From: Liopterus haemorrhoidalis | Lineage: Eukaryota > Arthropoda > Insecta > Coleoptera > Dytiscidae | Direction of reading: 5' to 3' | DNA: 64,000 bases | Assembly (NCBI GenBank): GCA_963971575.1 | Contig: OZ020611.1 | Coordinates: 204,524,419-204,588,418, forward strand | Shown here: one piece after another, positions 9,100 to 20,849 of the stretch | Position numbering within the stretch: the first letter of the stretch is position 1 | Layout: each line of letters starts with the position of its first letter | The notes under the pieces: model-generated | Database searches by the model: none | What the model was told of the DNA's origin: nothing | What the model saw: only the letters and a program-made list of their open reading frames with translations | Made by a program: the position numbers and the translations under genes

Positions 9100-10760
9100 G
9101 GAAAGAAGGGGTGTAAAGGAAGAAATGATAAGAAGGATTTAAAAATATACGAGGAGACGAGGTGCAAGGTGAAGGTGGGAGAAGAAGAGTCCGAAAGCTT
9201 TTGGCTAAATAAGGGGGTGAGGCAGGGCTGTCTGTTGAGCCCAACATTATTTAATATATACGTAGCTGACTGGGAAGAAACAATGAGGAAGGAACAAGAC
9301 GGAGGAGTGGTGGTGGGAAGGAAGAAGTATTGGACAATGGGGTACGCAGATGATCTGACTCTGATGGCAGAGAATGAGCGGGGACTAAAGAGGATGATGG
9401 TCAGAGCGGACAAGTACTTTAGAAGAAAAAAACTGGAGGTAAACAGAGATAAAACGAAGGTGATGGTGTTTGGAAAGGGGGGAGGAAAGAGAAAGCATAT
9501 AAGATGGGAATGGTCAGGGACAGAAATTGAAGAGGTAAAGAGAATGAAGTACCTCGGATATGTTCTAACGAGAAATAACAGAGCAGAGGAGCATGTTAGA
9601 GAAAGGGTGAAGAAAGCAAGAATGGTTATGGGGAAGCTATGGAGCATAGGAGAGAGGAGGTTTGACGACGATATCAGGTGGAGGATGAAATTGTTTGACG
9701 GGATAGTGAAGAGTATCCTCATGTACGGAGTAGAGATCTGGAGATGGAAAGAATGGGAGATAGTAGAAAGGGTACAAGAGGGATACATGAGATGGATTAT
9801 GGGATTAGACAGAACGACACCAGGATATATAGTGAGAGAGGAAATGAAGAGGGAAAAGCTGAGAGTAGGAGCCGGGGCCAGGGCGGCGAAGTATGAGGAG
9901 AAAATCAGGAGGGACGAAAGAACGAAGATGTTAAGAGAATGCTGAAAAGAAAGAATGAAGGAAGAACAAAAGGGTAAAGTGTCGGAATGGGGAGAAACAA
10001 GGAAAGAGTACTATTGGAGATGTGGGATGGACATAAGGGAAGCTGAGCGAAAGAGAAATGGAGGAAGAAACATAGTAGAAGAATTGAGAAGGAGAGACAA
10101 GGAGGTACAGGAGCAGGAAAGAATAATAAGAATAGACAATTCAAGGAATGTGAAAAGGTATAGAGAGATAAGGACGGTAGGAATACTTAAATATTTGAAA
10201 GGGTGGAGAGGAAAGGCAGCGGGCAGAGTTAGAAGGATTGCCAGATTAAGATGCGGAAATGAAGAACGGAGTAATAGGTAATGGGCAAAACCAGAGGATA
10301 GGATATGCAGAATGTGTAGAGAGGAGAAAGAATCCTTGGAACATCTAACAAAACGATGTGGAAAATTTTTGTCAAAAAAAACAAAATGGGAGGGAGAGAT
10401 AAAGGAGCTGTTGAGTGAAGAAGGAATGGGAGAAAGGTGAGTGAGAGTACTCGAGGAAATAAGGAAGCAATGCGGAGAGGTAAGACAGAACTGAGAACAG
10501 GAAGGAAGAGAGAGGCAAAGGAGGAGAAAAAAAATAGGGAAGAGAAGCGAAGAAAGAGGGAAAGAAGAACTGGAGTCAAGAAGGAAGGAGACCGGAGAAT
10601 ACGAAGAAAGAGAGGAACACCGGAGGAAGAATGTAGAAGAAGAAGAAAGAAAATCATAAAATGTAGTATTTTATTATTATTATGATTATTTTGCACAATG
10701 TACTAGTTAAAACCCTAAACGCCGCAAGGCCTAGGGAAAAAAAATAAAGAATTATAATAG
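9100..10760 (+). pseudogene. Purine-rich non-LTR retrotransposon, 3' part (copy 1)
   Basis: The strongly purine-biased strand encodes a reverse transcriptase fragment: GVRQGCLLSPTLFNIYV (palm), then YADDLTLMA (catalytic YADD, about 9342-9353), NRDKTKVMVF, YLGYVLTRN, and the downstream ILMYGVEIWRW and MRWIMGLDR blocks. The same frame continues past a TGA (9943-9945) and a TAA (10279-10281) to a C-terminal knuckle, CRMCREEKESLEHLTKRC (C-x2-C-x8-H-x4-C, about 10300-10360). At the TAA the related copy at 42790 has a tyrosine codon, so this is a nonsense change. The 3' UTR ends 'CCGCAAGGCCTAGGG' plus an A-rich tail. The endonuclease and 5' half are missing. It is a non-LTR (LINE) element of uncertain clade, inactive. 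Long open frames on the opposite strand arise from the purine bias. Confidence 0.85.
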
Positions 10761-11074
10761 ATTACCCCATGGTTCTAATACTTCTAATCTAATTTATTGC
10801 CAGATATGTCATCTGATTAAGGATTTACTATTCAATTTTCATGTTACGTTTACAAAAGTCTCAATAATAAACAAGTCTACCCTTACCTTAAAAGCCCTTT
10901 TTAAGAAATAGATTATTTTTTATCATTTAGCATGTTTAATATTTTACAATAATTGGATGGTTATACTGAATTTATTTATGAAATTTTATTTCTGAAATAA
11001 TACATTAATTACCTCCTTTACAAGCTTCAACCAGTTTTTGACGGAAAAAATATAAAAGTAACAGAATACCCGCC

Positions 11075-11285
11075 ACACTCATCTAAATTGGAAATGTGAG
11101 ACTTTTGGTTATATTTGAGCTTATAAAAGATTACGGGGTAGAAATTTTTCGTCTAAAGAAGAGTTTGATGATGCAATTTACAATTATTTTGAAGGTATTC
11201 CGAAAGAAGATTGGATGGAAGCTATTAAACAGTGGAAGGAAATAATGGTCAAATGTATTATTGTTGAAGAGAACTACTTAAAGTA
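11075..11285 (+). pseudogene. Mariner transposase extreme C-terminal relic
   Basis: The frame gives RGRNFSSKEEFDDAIYNYF, then EGIPKEDWMEAIKQW and VKCIIVEENYLK. This matches the mariner C-terminal pattern 'F-S-EE---A--NYF---P---W---I--W---C----G-Y'. The preceding bases retain a broken CDF(W/G)-like catalytic motif. No start, termini or catalytic core remain. Confidence 0.6.
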
Positions 11286-12517
11286 CGTAATAATAATAAT
11301 AATTGCAATTTATGAAATCACCTGAAGTGATACGGAGAAATGTTTTTTTAATACGATGATGATGATGACTTAAATCACCTTCCAAATCTGAAACAATAGA
11401 AAATATCTATTTCACAGCCTTGTGTTATTGACCAAAATTTTGACAGATGCCGGAAAAGTAGTTTAACTAGAGATATAAACGTGATTTGATTAATATTTTC
11501 ATTGCCATTTCCTAGTAAAAGTTATCCTTGTATATCATAAAAAAAAATGCTATCTTATTTCTATAAACCCATGTACATAACAAATTTATAATAAGTCGAA
11601 CGATTACCTGTTTGGATAATTTCGAAAATTACTTTTTAAGGTCAACAGTTCTAACTTTTAATATATTCAGAAGATTACATAAACTATTCGACATTTATAA
11701 TTTCACTATCAATTATTGACGGTTTCCTATTAACTTGTCCTTCAAAGATCATCAGTGCGTACCCTTTAAAATTTTTTATTCTATGGAATTTATTTGCTGT
11801 AACCATAGATTAGAAAGCTATGCTGCACCCATACATATACATATTGAAATTAATTCCTCAACGTGTAACATTACGTTGACATACTTTAATAAAAATGAAT
11901 ATAACACTATTAAATAATAACTGAATTAAATAACAATGGAAGTTAATACTAAGCGGTAGACATCTATCGGCGATTTTAAGAATTAACGGGCAGAGAGTGA
12001 CTAAAGGAAAATTTATAAAAATATTGATTTGAAGTGTGAATTAACAAGCATGTTAGGATTTCGTAGGTATCTGCGATGTCAATGATTGGGTAGGTACCCA
12101 GTTGCGTCTTTTCCATAAGGGCACATGGGGCACGAGCCCAGGGCCCCCGGCTTGATGGAGGACTTAAAATGCCGAGGTTGTCGTTTACACGGAAAAAAAG
12201 GGGACTCAATTTTTAGTGCAATTTTACTACTTTTATTAAAAAACCTTGCAAATGAATCTGCGGACTTGAGTATATCAGCCTTACATACTCTAATAAAAGC
12301 AGATAAATTAGAAGATATTTTCTGGAATGTGGAAGTAGATACCTATATTTTTTTACAATTGATTATTAATGTCTATTAACTAATGACCAGGGCTCGGACG
12401 TTTTTTGGCAAATCTGCACTAACGACATTATTAAGGAGATGTTCATAGACGTAGAAAAATTCACATCATAATATCAATAAATGGGTACTCGTTATATAAA
12501 AACATTCCTGTCTTATT
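11286..12517. other. Mostly unannotated intronic sequence
   Basis: No supported gene. 12020-12070 is a diverged piece of repeat A. 12115-12170 is a G+C-rich patch ('GGGCACGAGCCCAGGGCCCC') that looks like the end of a hAT-type MITE, but no partner end or TSD was found. Confidence 0.4.
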
Positions 12518-13082
12518 AGACCGGGAGCTCATGACAGTTTTTGGTCTCCGATTTCATACAGCATGCCTTTTGGAGGAGACAATATTTACCCTGTGACAAC
12601 AAAAAAGGGATGGTACTAAACCCCTGCACGCTTTCCGGTCATAGGGAAAATTGCATTTCCACTTAAACACAAAATTTTTGTGCTTTTCTCTGATTTAATA
12701 TTGCTTGCCCTTTTGTCAAAAGAAAGTTATAACAAATTTAAAGTCTTTTAAATATATGCATGCGATTCGGAGGGTCCCAAACGGCTCAAACGGTCATGTG
12801 ATCTTGTAATAAAAAAATATGATTTTCCGCGTTTTCATACACCACATATAATTAAAATACTTTAAATTTGTTATAACTTTCTTTTGACAGAAGGGCAAGC
12901 AATATTAAGTCAGAGAAAAACACAAAAATTTTGTGCAAGTGGAAATGCAATTTTCCCTATGACAGGAAAGCGTGCAGGGGTTTAGTACCATCCCTTTTTT
13001 GTCGTCACAGGGTAAATATTCTCTCCTCCAAAAGGCATGCTGTATGAAATCGGAGACCAAAAATGTCATGAGCTCCCGGTCT
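12518..13082. mobile_element. Fold-back element 1 with long inverted arms
   Basis: AGACCGGGAGCTCATGACA at 12518 is the reverse complement of the sequence ending at 13082. The arms extend about 225 bp each (12518-12745 and 12858-13082) with few mismatches, around a spacer holding 'CAAACGGTCATGTGATCTTG'. A 5-bp direct repeat TTATT flanks it (12513-12517 and 13083-13087). It is non-coding. A related copy is at 37408-38127, whose centre keeps more of the palindrome. Confidence 0.85.
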
Positions 13083-13604
13083 TTATTAATACAAATGCTA
13101 CTACATATGTTTTCCATAATGTGCATTGTTGAATGCAATATCATTGTGAGATGTTATGAATGTTAAGAAATGTTATTAAAGAAAATCATTGCTTTTAATG
13201 CAAACGTCAAATACATTCAAACCTGTAATATTATGAACCGTTATTTAATCTGTATAAACTTTGCAAGTCTTGTCAATTATTTATTTTTCTTCTGAACTGT
13301 GAACAGAGTTCTGTGAACAATAATTCTTATAGTTATTTAGATTTAGAGCATATACTTTCAAACACTTCTTGAATCTATCTACTAATATTTACTTTTTTAC
13401 AATAAAAATAATTATAGTATTTTTAAAATATGTTTCTTTCTGAAAGAAAAATTTGTAGACATTTTTCTTATTATTGATATTTATATTTTTATTATTGTGG
13501 TGATATTAAAATGGCTGATTTTTATTTTTTTACAACAAATTTTAACAGAATATGGATTTACTGATAATTTTCAAGTTATTAACGAAAAACCACTGTTTTG
13601 TATA
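13083..13604. other. Unannotated intronic sequence
   Basis: A+T-rich with T and A runs; nothing recognisable on either strand. Confidence 0.4.
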
Positions 13605-13927
13605 CAGTGGTACCTCGGGTTACGAATTTAATTCGTTCCGGAAGTTAGCGCGTAACCCGAAACATTCGTAAGTCGAAATGAATTTCCCCATAAGGAATAC
13701 ATAATGTAAATTCAATTAATTCATTCCAGACCGTCAAAAATATTGCTTGGGTTGACTGTAGTAGTCGGGAAGAACCATCGTACCCGCCAAATTCGAAACC
13801 GCGAAATTCGATCGTACGATTGGTAACCCGAAATTTTTTCGTAAGTCGAGACAAAAATTTGGATGAATCTCTGTTCGTAACCTAAAAAATACGTAACCAG
13901 AGACGTTCGTAACCAGAGGTACCACTG
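13605..13927. mobile_element. MITE with CAGTGGTACCTCGG termini (Tigger/pogo-like)
   Basis: The left terminus CAGTGGTACCTCGGGTTACG is mirrored by CGTAACCAGAGGTACCACTG at the right, flanked by TA at 13603-13604 and 13928-13929. 'CGTAACC', 'GTAAGTCGA' and related motifs recur inside. The TA target and termini resemble Tigger/pogo-type Tc1-mariner MITEs. The open frames on the minus strand are by-products. Confidence 0.8.
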
Positions 13928-14035
13928 TACTTTGTAAAAAATAAATAATATGCACAAAAATAAATCTTTTAACTCAACACGTCAGTGTAAAGATACATAG
14001 AACTAATGTCGATGGATTACAAGATAATGTTAATA

Positions 14036-14210
14036 CCGACCGGCGTAGCGCAGTGGTAACACATGCGCTCTGCGTTGCTAAGGTTTCGGGTTCGAACCCC
14101 GTTAAGGCATGGAATGTTTCAAAGAATAAGAATTGTCCTGGTTAATTGCCGAAGCAACAAAGGCCGTATAAAAATTTAAAACAAGTATCTCGTGACTTCG
14201 GCCTTTATTT
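14036..14210 (+). mobile_element. tRNA-derived SINE
   Basis: Box A TAGCGCAGTGG (14046-14056) and box B GGGTTCGAACCC (14088-14099) have tRNA-like spacing. They are followed by an unrelated body ('AACAAAGGCCGTATAAAAAT', 'GACTTCGGCCTTTATT') with an internal inverted pair AAGGCCG/CGGCCTT. There is no acceptor-stem closure, so it is not a functional tRNA gene. No TSD was identified; the ends are approximate. Confidence 0.65.
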
Positions 14211-14624
14211 AAGTAATAAAATTGACGCAGTTCTTCAGAGAAATCAAGACCTTCGTATATTAACACAAATTTATTCCGATGACTGCTCGATTTTTTAAAA
14301 CCATATTTGAATCAATATCGAAATTATTTTTGCAGAGCCCCCGTCATTACTTGTGAAGTCGAAAGAACTTTTCAAGATTTAAAAATATTCTGACGCCAAG
14401 CAGAAATAGTTTTTCTAACGAAAATTTAGAAAAAGTCTGCATTATAACGTCTGATATTCTGACAAATTTATATAAGTTCATACAATTATTTTTTATTAGG
14501 TGTTTTTTTTTTCATTTTATCCTAACATTTTCTTCTTGATCATCTATTTTTATTAATATTTTCAAATTGAAAACTATATATGAAAAACCTCAATACAGTG
14601 ACTATGGCCGGTGTATAACACAGT

Positions 14625-14910
14625 ATTATTATTATTATTGGGGTTTGTCACGTCTTGACAAGCGTCCACTAATCTCAAACTTCAGCAACCTTTTGAGCCG
14701 CGTCATACTAGAGACTAGTGGAGCTAAATACACACGACTGCATCCCAAACCCTGGCGATATGCAGCCGCCATTATTCTGGCCCGAATAATCACCAATATC
14801 ACCCGAATATCACCAACGGAGGAGGATCGATCCACCGTCCGCACAGTCCAGACTTTTTCCACCAGTCAAAACTGCACGACTTAATGCGCTCGGCCACTCC
14901 GTTGGCTGTC
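14625..14910 (-). mobile_element. tRNA(Ser/Leu)-like SINE with 9-bp TSD
   Basis: On the minus strand GTGGCCGAGCGCATTAAG (14897-14880) is a class-II tRNA box A. A GGATCGATCC block near 14832-14823 could be box B. The 3' end is an AAT repeat (14625-14640). TAACACAGT flanks both sides (14616-14624 and 14911-14919), a perfect target duplication. Open frames across this interval on both strands are SINE by-products. Confidence 0.75.
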
Positions 14911-15065
14911 TAACACAGTAATTAGGGTCTTCACAGTTAAATTTAATTGGCATATAAGAGATTAGACTCATTATGAGCGTATTAAAAATTAATAAAATAT
15001 GAGTTTCGGTTTTGACAAGTTCGACAAATTTCAATAAGTTACGTGCGTACACCCTAAAAGTAAAA

Positions 15066-15491
15066 TCTTGAAATATGTTACTTATAATTTACTTTTCATT
15101 AAAAATAGATATAAGAAAACATTGTTTTTTCTCTTCAATGTAGTTTTTAATAAGAAAATTATATAGGAGTCAAGGGGAGTGTTACTTATAAGGTTGAAAT
15201 ATCTAATTTATTAAGTTAACAGCAAAAATTAATATAAGAAAAGAAACTATTCCCTACGTTCAATGCAGTTTTTAATAAGATATATATTTGGTGAGCTAGG
15301 GAGAGAGTTACCTATAAACGTAGTATCTCATATTATTTTCTTAACATTAAAAATATATACAAAAAAATGATTAAGAATAAAGAAACGATTATTTTCTGTT
15401 CTACTTGAAAATGAAATATCTCACTTATCATTTAAGTTACAGCAAAAATTTACATTACAAAAACCGTACGAAGTACGGGTACTCCAGCTAG
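15066..15491 (+). mobile_element. Candidate non-autonomous Helitron
   Basis: The 3' end shows a short hairpin (CCGTAC-GAA-GTACGG, 15466-15480) about 8 bp before CTAG at 15488-15491, followed by T, as in Helitrons. A possible 5' end TC is at 15066-15067 after A. The interior contains about two degenerate ~122-bp tandem units ('TTCAATG(C/T)AGTTTTTAATAAG' at about 15137 and 15258). The 3' end is convincing; the 5' end is a guess. Confidence 0.5.
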
Positions 15492-15631
15492 TAAAATAAA
15501 ATTAATATACGAAAACGAAACTTATTTATGAGGATATAATAAAATTAAAATATAATGGGAAAATTTTACATTTATTTTGTGTAGACCATTAAATAATACG
15601 ATGGAACTGTAGGTAATTGAAGACATAGCTG

Positions 15632-15926
15632 CAGAGCCGCAGTAAGGAGGGGGGCGGAGGGGGCGACAGCCCCTAGCGCACTAAGGAAAAGGGCGCCACA
15701 TTGCGAAAGTGAGGACCTCTTTTTTTGCTCTTCACTTGGGTTTTGGGAGGTGAGGACCTTTTCTTTGCTCATCACTTGGAATTTAGGAGGTGAGGACCTT
15801 TTTTTTGCTCATTATCTAGATTTTGGGAGGTGAGAATCTTGTTTTTGCTTATCACTTACATTTATTTGCCAAGGGCACCAAAACACAGTTTTACCCTTAG
15901 CGCAAGTTTTCCTTACTGCGGCTCTG
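15632..15926. mobile_element. hAT-type MITE with GAGGACC tandem core
   Basis: Perfect inverted ends CAGAGCCGCAGTAAGGA and TCCTTACTGCGGCTCTG are flanked by CATAGCTG (15624-15631) and CATACCTG (15927-15934), an 8-bp duplication with one change. The interior holds four degenerate ~60-bp units, each containing 'AGGTGAGGACCTTTTTTTTGC'-type sequence. The same core appears in the MITE at 19294 and near 51980. Confidence 0.85.
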
Positions 15927-16817
15927 CATACCTGAATCGCCTTTTAGCAATTTTTTTCTTCTATTTTTTTTATAAGTAAATCCTATTTTTATACTATCTT
16001 ACACAAAATAAATTTAAATTAATTTGAATCAAATTAACATTTTCTACAACAATCTCTTTAAAAGCAATATCGGATGAGTAAAAATCGTGATAATTTTTTT
16101 GTTATAATATAAATGTGTTTTTTATAAAATGGAATGTAAAGGAGTGGGTCTCCTTGACAAGTGAGTAACGGTTCAGGACTCGTACATTGCTGCATGTGTA
16201 TATTAATCCATGTGGATTCAACGTTTAGAAGCAAAAAATATAATTTATTATGAATTTATATTCTAATTTTACTTTTAAATATTATTTTAATTTTAAATGT
16301 GTCTAATGAAATTTTTTAAAGTATTTTTATATTTTATGACCTTGTTGGTTAATTAGTATGCTAGTATTATTTTGTAGGTCTTATTAAGATAGGTCAGGTT
16401 TTGGTAGCTACTTTCGAAATATTGACTTGGAGATAACATTTCAGCAACTTTTAAGATAAACTTTCGATTTTGTTTATTAATTGTAGAATTAGTATATTAA
16501 TTTACATTTTTCTTTATGAATATTCTTGCTGGTAAATGAATATGTTTTTGAGAGAGTTATCTCAAATGAGTAACAATGTCCGAGATAACAAGAATTCACA
16601 AATAGAATTTAATTTGTAATTTCATATTACTTTGCACATGGCCCTCAGTGCCAAATAAGTCTTTCTTGTACAGCAAAGTTACCTAAAATTCTTTCGTTAC
16701 AGAACACCTATAATTTTTATGGTTATCTGTTTTTCAAATAAATACGGTTTATATAATGTTTTGCTTCTAATGGAACATTAGTATTTTGTGATCATGATTA
16801 AGATTCGCCAAACTATG
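15927..16817. other. Unannotated intronic sequence
   Basis: A+T-rich; no repeats, motifs or coding signal recognised. Confidence 0.4.
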
Positions 16818-17120
16818 ATATCAATCAATCAATCAATTGACTTTTACAACCTTTAGAGGATTTTTGCCGCCTCTACAAACTTCTTCCATCTTCCGCGGTC
16901 ACGCGCTAATCTTCTCTAATTACGGGCATCGATTCCTTGCAGGTCTTTATGTACATTGTCCAACCACCTAATTCGAGGTCTTCCTCTTGGTCTGTTTGTG
17001 CCTGGAACGCTATCGAATACTCTTCTCACTTGCATATTGTTAGGCATTCATATTCCATCCTCTTGGACAGGACAAAAACTTTCCGTAGAATTTTGCGTTC
17101 AAAGATTTTCAGCCGGCGTT
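16818..17120 (-). pseudogene. Non-LTR retrotransposon 3' fragment
   Basis: The minus-strand reading gives ERRLKIFERKILRKVF, typical of the region downstream of the reverse transcriptase. Then, after an internal deletion, a frame-interrupted stretch resembles 'PG-NRPRGRPR-RW-DN---DL' and 'RDRGRWK'. It ends in a TTGA tandem tail (16822-16842 on plus as ATCAATCAATCAATCAATTG). Only the 3' end remains. Confidence 0.65.
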
Positions 17121-17224
17121 CTTGTTCTTGTGTAAGTATTCAAGATAAAATTTAAACACAAATATATTAATGCATTTTAAAATTTTAATTTTCATAAAAA
17201 AAATACATAATATCAAAGTGATAA

Positions 17225-17971
17225 TTAATGTGATATTTGACAATGAAAAATCGCGGCCAATTCGTTGTAATGTGGGACATAAGTAGAATTTCCAGTTCTC
17301 AGGCATTGGTCCAAATGAGCGTCAGTGAGGCCTGTTCGGTATTTTGATTTTAAGTATTTCAAATTAGAAAACATACATTCACAAGCATATGTCGACGTGC
17401 AGAGAGACTTCAATTTTAGAGCACATTTTCTCAACAATGGGTAGCTATTCCCATTAACCAAATTCCCGAATTTTTCTTCGTTACGATGTGATTTTAATTC
17501 AATGTCATTTGTTATATTTATAACTTCCAATTCTAAGTCCTCCATATTGGAAATACCGAAATATGTTGCGATTTTATTAGTCAACTCATCCTCTCTTTCA
17601 GAAAAAGGACTAATAAAAATGTTAAAAATGCCTCCAATTCGTAGAAGTATTCAAATCTTGTATTAAATTCTTCCAATAATGTATCAAAATGTTTGGCAAA
17701 TTGATGGGTGGTAGCATTTTCATCGCAATAATTTTCTATTACCATTTTTATTATTGCTTTCTTTCATATTGGGTCTATATTGGGAATAGTTTTAAAATTT
17801 AGTTTTAATATAAAATTTAATGAATATTAAATTATATTTATTTATAAAACTATAACACTTCTAGTCTTCTTGACAGTACTTTTATTACTAAAAGCGGCTC
17901 GGAAATAGAATTTTGCACGGTTAGGCGGGCACTTAGAAATTGCTTCGCGGGCACCGCGTTGCCGACCCCTG
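17225..17971 (-). pseudogene. hAT transposase C-terminal relic (better preserved)
   Basis: The minus frame 17584-17225 encodes about 119 residues: ELEVINITNDIELKSH, then PLLRKCALKLKSLCTSTYAC, ECMFSNLKYLKSKYR and LTDAHLDQCLRT. This is the hAT dimerisation region (CE-x-FS-x3-LKSKYR-x2-LTD-x-HL). Upstream, broken frames (about 17760-17590) still read CDENATTHQFAKHFDTLLEE and YELEAFL. The minus-strand 5' terminus CAGGGGTCGGCAACGCGG ends at 17971. The catalytic core between terminus and C-terminus is deleted, and frameshifts occur near 17585-17630. It belongs to the same lineage as the relic at 1510-1962. Confidence 0.8.
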
Positions 17972-18079
17972 CTCTAGAAGAAACTAGAAAGGAACTTAAC
18001 TGAACAAGATGGAAAATGTGTGTGAGTGAGATCAAAAGTCAAGACAGCGGCAGAGAAAAGGAAAAAGTGGAAAAGAGAG

Positions 18080-18195
18080 ATAGAAAAGGAAAGACAGAAA
18101 GAAAGAGAGAGAGAGAGAGAGAGAGGAGAGAGAAGGAGAGAGAGGGAGAGAGTGAGGGATAGAGAGAGAGGGAAAGAGAAAGAGAAAGGGAGTGA
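18080..18195 (+). repeat. (GA)n-rich simple repeat
   Basis: Imperfect GA/GAGAGG/GAAA repeats. The Arg/Glu-rich reading frame through it is low complexity and not a supported protein. Confidence 0.9.
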
Positions 18196-19293
18196 TTTTA
18201 AAAATTTATAAGTATGTATGCACTTTTGTATAGTATATTGAATTGTAAAAAATTTAGCTTGGTAAACTCGATACGGTAATATATATACATAAAAATGAAA
18301 CGGATATTTTGTTCGAATATCTCACAATAGCTGCTGGTCTGATCTTTGTAATTTTTAACAGGATTGTAAACTGAACCTGGGGTCTCATGGACACTTTCAA
18401 TGAAAAAATTGAAAATTACATTAACACAAAGTTGAAATTGGTATAAGTTTCACTTCATTTAAAAAAACGGTTCACAACTTATTGTGCTGCTTGGATAATT
18501 AGACGGTTTAAATCTGATTTATTATTGTAACTGTATGTAATGTGAATTGATGCAATGTGCGTATATTGTAATATTTATAATTTTATTTTTCATTTTCTCT
18601 GTTTTTGTTTATCTACTTTTCTCAAACATGTAATGTACATATTTTGTTATATTTTGTACTTGTTTTATATATGTTTTATGTGTGGTCACAAATAGGACTT
18701 CTGTGTTTAGTGCCCTTAAAACCAATAAATTTAAAAAAAAATAAAATAAATAAATAAAACAATCTCGACTGAATGAACTGACTTTGCTATGTATACTTAG
18801 AATGAGTAATGTATCCACAACCGAAGAAATCCAAGAACTTTGAAACTGAATTTCATTGAATTTTTACTAGTAATATTTTATCCAACCAATCCACCATTCT
18901 TAAATAAATACAGGATGCGCCACAACTTCACACAGATAATTTCAAACTTGACTGAATACCTGTCAATATCATATTGAGGTACAATGGTGGTCCCTAGGGA
19001 CCGTTATATATATGCCACATGGGACCACGGTGGTTCCTAGGAATTGTTCTGTAATATCTATAATTTTTTTTTTTTGCCCCATGAACTCTCTTTAAGAAAT
19101 TGCTTGGCGCTGAATACGACATATACCATTCACAATTTACAAATTTATCGATTGATCATGAAGTCCTAGTTACTATAGTACCGGAAATTGGCAATTGTAG
19201 TGAGAGGTTATACTTTCTGCCAGGGAAGGTACGAGGACAGTGTCGTCAGTTATTACCCAGAAATTTCAAGTAAATAACGCTTTCTATTTAATC
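18196..19293. other. Mostly unannotated; short palindrome at 18989-19002
   Basis: No gene. GGTCCCTAGGGACC (18989-19002) is a perfect 14-bp palindrome; a related 'GGTGGTTCCTAGGAATTG' follows 40 bp later, so this is a small degenerate duplication. Confidence 0.4.
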
Positions 19294-19651
19294 CAGTGGT
19301 CGGGGAACCGGGGTAAATTACCCCGAATGGGGTAAAAATGAAATTTTTGGGGGTAATAAGGAAATTTGTCCAATTTGCTGTTTTATAACGTGTTAGTAAC
19401 ACTAAGGGAAAGGGCGATGAGGAGCTTGACTAAGGGGCGCCATTGCGAAGGTGAGGACCTTTTATTTTGCTCATCATTTAGATTTTGGGAGGTGAGGACC
19501 TGTTTTTTTTTTGCTCGTCATTTTGATTTTGAGAGGTAAGGACCTTTTTTTTTTGCTTGTCACTACATTTTTGTTTTACAAGTCAATGGGCTAACGTCGG
19601 TGTAAAGAAATATATTTTTGGGTAATGGGTAAAAAAGTTCCCCGACCCCTG
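19294..19651. mobile_element. hAT-type MITE with 8-bp TSD
   Basis: Ends CAGTGGTCGGGGAACC and AGTTCCCCGACCCCTG are flanked by ATTTAATC (19286-19293) and ATTTAACC (19652-19659). The interior has the GTGAGGACCTTTT core shared with 15632-15926, plus 'GGGGTAA' motifs. Confidence 0.85.
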
Positions 19652-19793
19652 ATTTAACCATTTAATCGGATCGAGCATCTTTCAATTCCTTATTACATTT
19701 TATAATTTTTTTCTCTTTCTCTCCTCGACATCAATTTAAACATTTTTATTTATTGGAACTGACTTTCAAACTATATATGAAATATTAAAAATA

Positions 19794-19977
19794 TAGTCTG
19801 TTCCTTTGGTTTAGGCGGAACTAGATTTTCTATTTTAGTTACTTTTACCGACTGATCGAAGCTTTTGATCATTTTGTTCAGGAAAAGCCAACTTCAATGT
19901 ATAAAAAAAGAGCTAAGGACAACTTATAAAAGTGAAAATTCCGGTTAGTTCCGCCTAATCGTTTGGAATAGACTGTA
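19794..19977. mobile_element. 184-bp TIR MITE (AGTCTRTTCC family), copy 1
   Basis: The left AGTCTGTTCC..TTAGGCGGAACTAG and right CTAGTT/GTTCCGCCTAATCG..GGAATAGACT form inverted ends next to TA dinucleotides. The second copy is at 40092-40277, with a very similar interior ('GAAGCTTTTGAT', 'AGGAAAAGCCAA'). TA targets suggest a Tc1/mariner-type MITE. Confidence 0.75.
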
Positions 19978-20849
19978 TAAATATGTCATCTATGTGTACA
20001 AATATATTTGATAATATGTGCTTAATAACGATTTGTCATTTGATACATTTTATAACTCATTCTAAAACTTCTAGCTTGATGGAACTAAGGCAAAATAATT
20101 CCATAGCTACTGATATCTTATATATTAGTCAATGGAGTATATGATATATTACCATACAGTCAATATGAAATAAACATATTTAATATACCATGGCAATAAA
20201 TACTGAATGCTTGCACGTTTGCAGTAAAATTGTAAGTTCTGAGATGATGAGATTATATGTAGAGGATAGAATATATTTGAATGTGAAAGTATCTTCCTCC
20301 TAATACGAATAAAATGTCAAACAAATGTTTTAGACACAAGGTGTAGCAATACAAATATTGCATAAAGCCGATGCAATTCCTGTTATGTGTAGATCCTTGT
20401 TATGTATCAAGAAGAAATCGTTTCCAATCACACTAAGTGAATTATTGGATTTGTCAACAACAAAAAAAGTCTTGACTTAAAAAATAAGGCAAAGTGAAGA
20501 AGGTATGGCATGCAGTGATTACATGAATTCGTCTATTACTAAACGTAGATCTGCCTATTACTTTTACAAATCTTTTTGTTTTGAGCTAGCAATAGCCGAT
20601 TTCGACAAATTATTGAAGTGATGCACTTCTTTGGGCGCGTTTGTCGGAACGTGTAACGAAAGCGCGTTATGGACGCCAGATATGGAAATGTAATATACCC
20701 TTATCTCACGCCGAGCAATATATGTACACACCAGGTAGCTGTGCATAATATCACAAAAATTTCAATATGAAAACATTGAACAGGAAACAAATGCCTGTGA
20801 ACAAATTAAATTTTGTATCAATTTTGTGGGACATCCCTCGTATTCATTT
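19978..20849. other. Unannotated intronic sequence
   Basis: No gene, repeat or motif recognised; moderately A+T-rich. Confidence 0.4.

Noticed and set aside
9057..10696. Long minus-strand open frames (Ser/Leu/Phe-rich) opposite the LINE
   Set aside because: Reverse complement of purine-rich LINE coding sequence; low-complexity product and no motif. The same applies to 42781-43442 minus and 59643-60012 minus.
13645..13957. Three overlapping minus-strand ORFs
   Set aside because: Non-coding MITE with inverted ends; the frames differ from one another and show no motif.
14036..14110. Functional tRNA gene
   Set aside because: Box A and box B are present but there is no closing acceptor stem, and a SINE body follows; the same holds for 4682-4746 and 14823-14897.
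14567..14884. Overlapping ORFs on both strands at 14567-14884
   Set aside because: They lie within a SINE with TSD; no conserved protein motif.
18026..18211. Arg/Glu-rich coiled-coil ORF
   Set aside because: Translation of a GA simple repeat.
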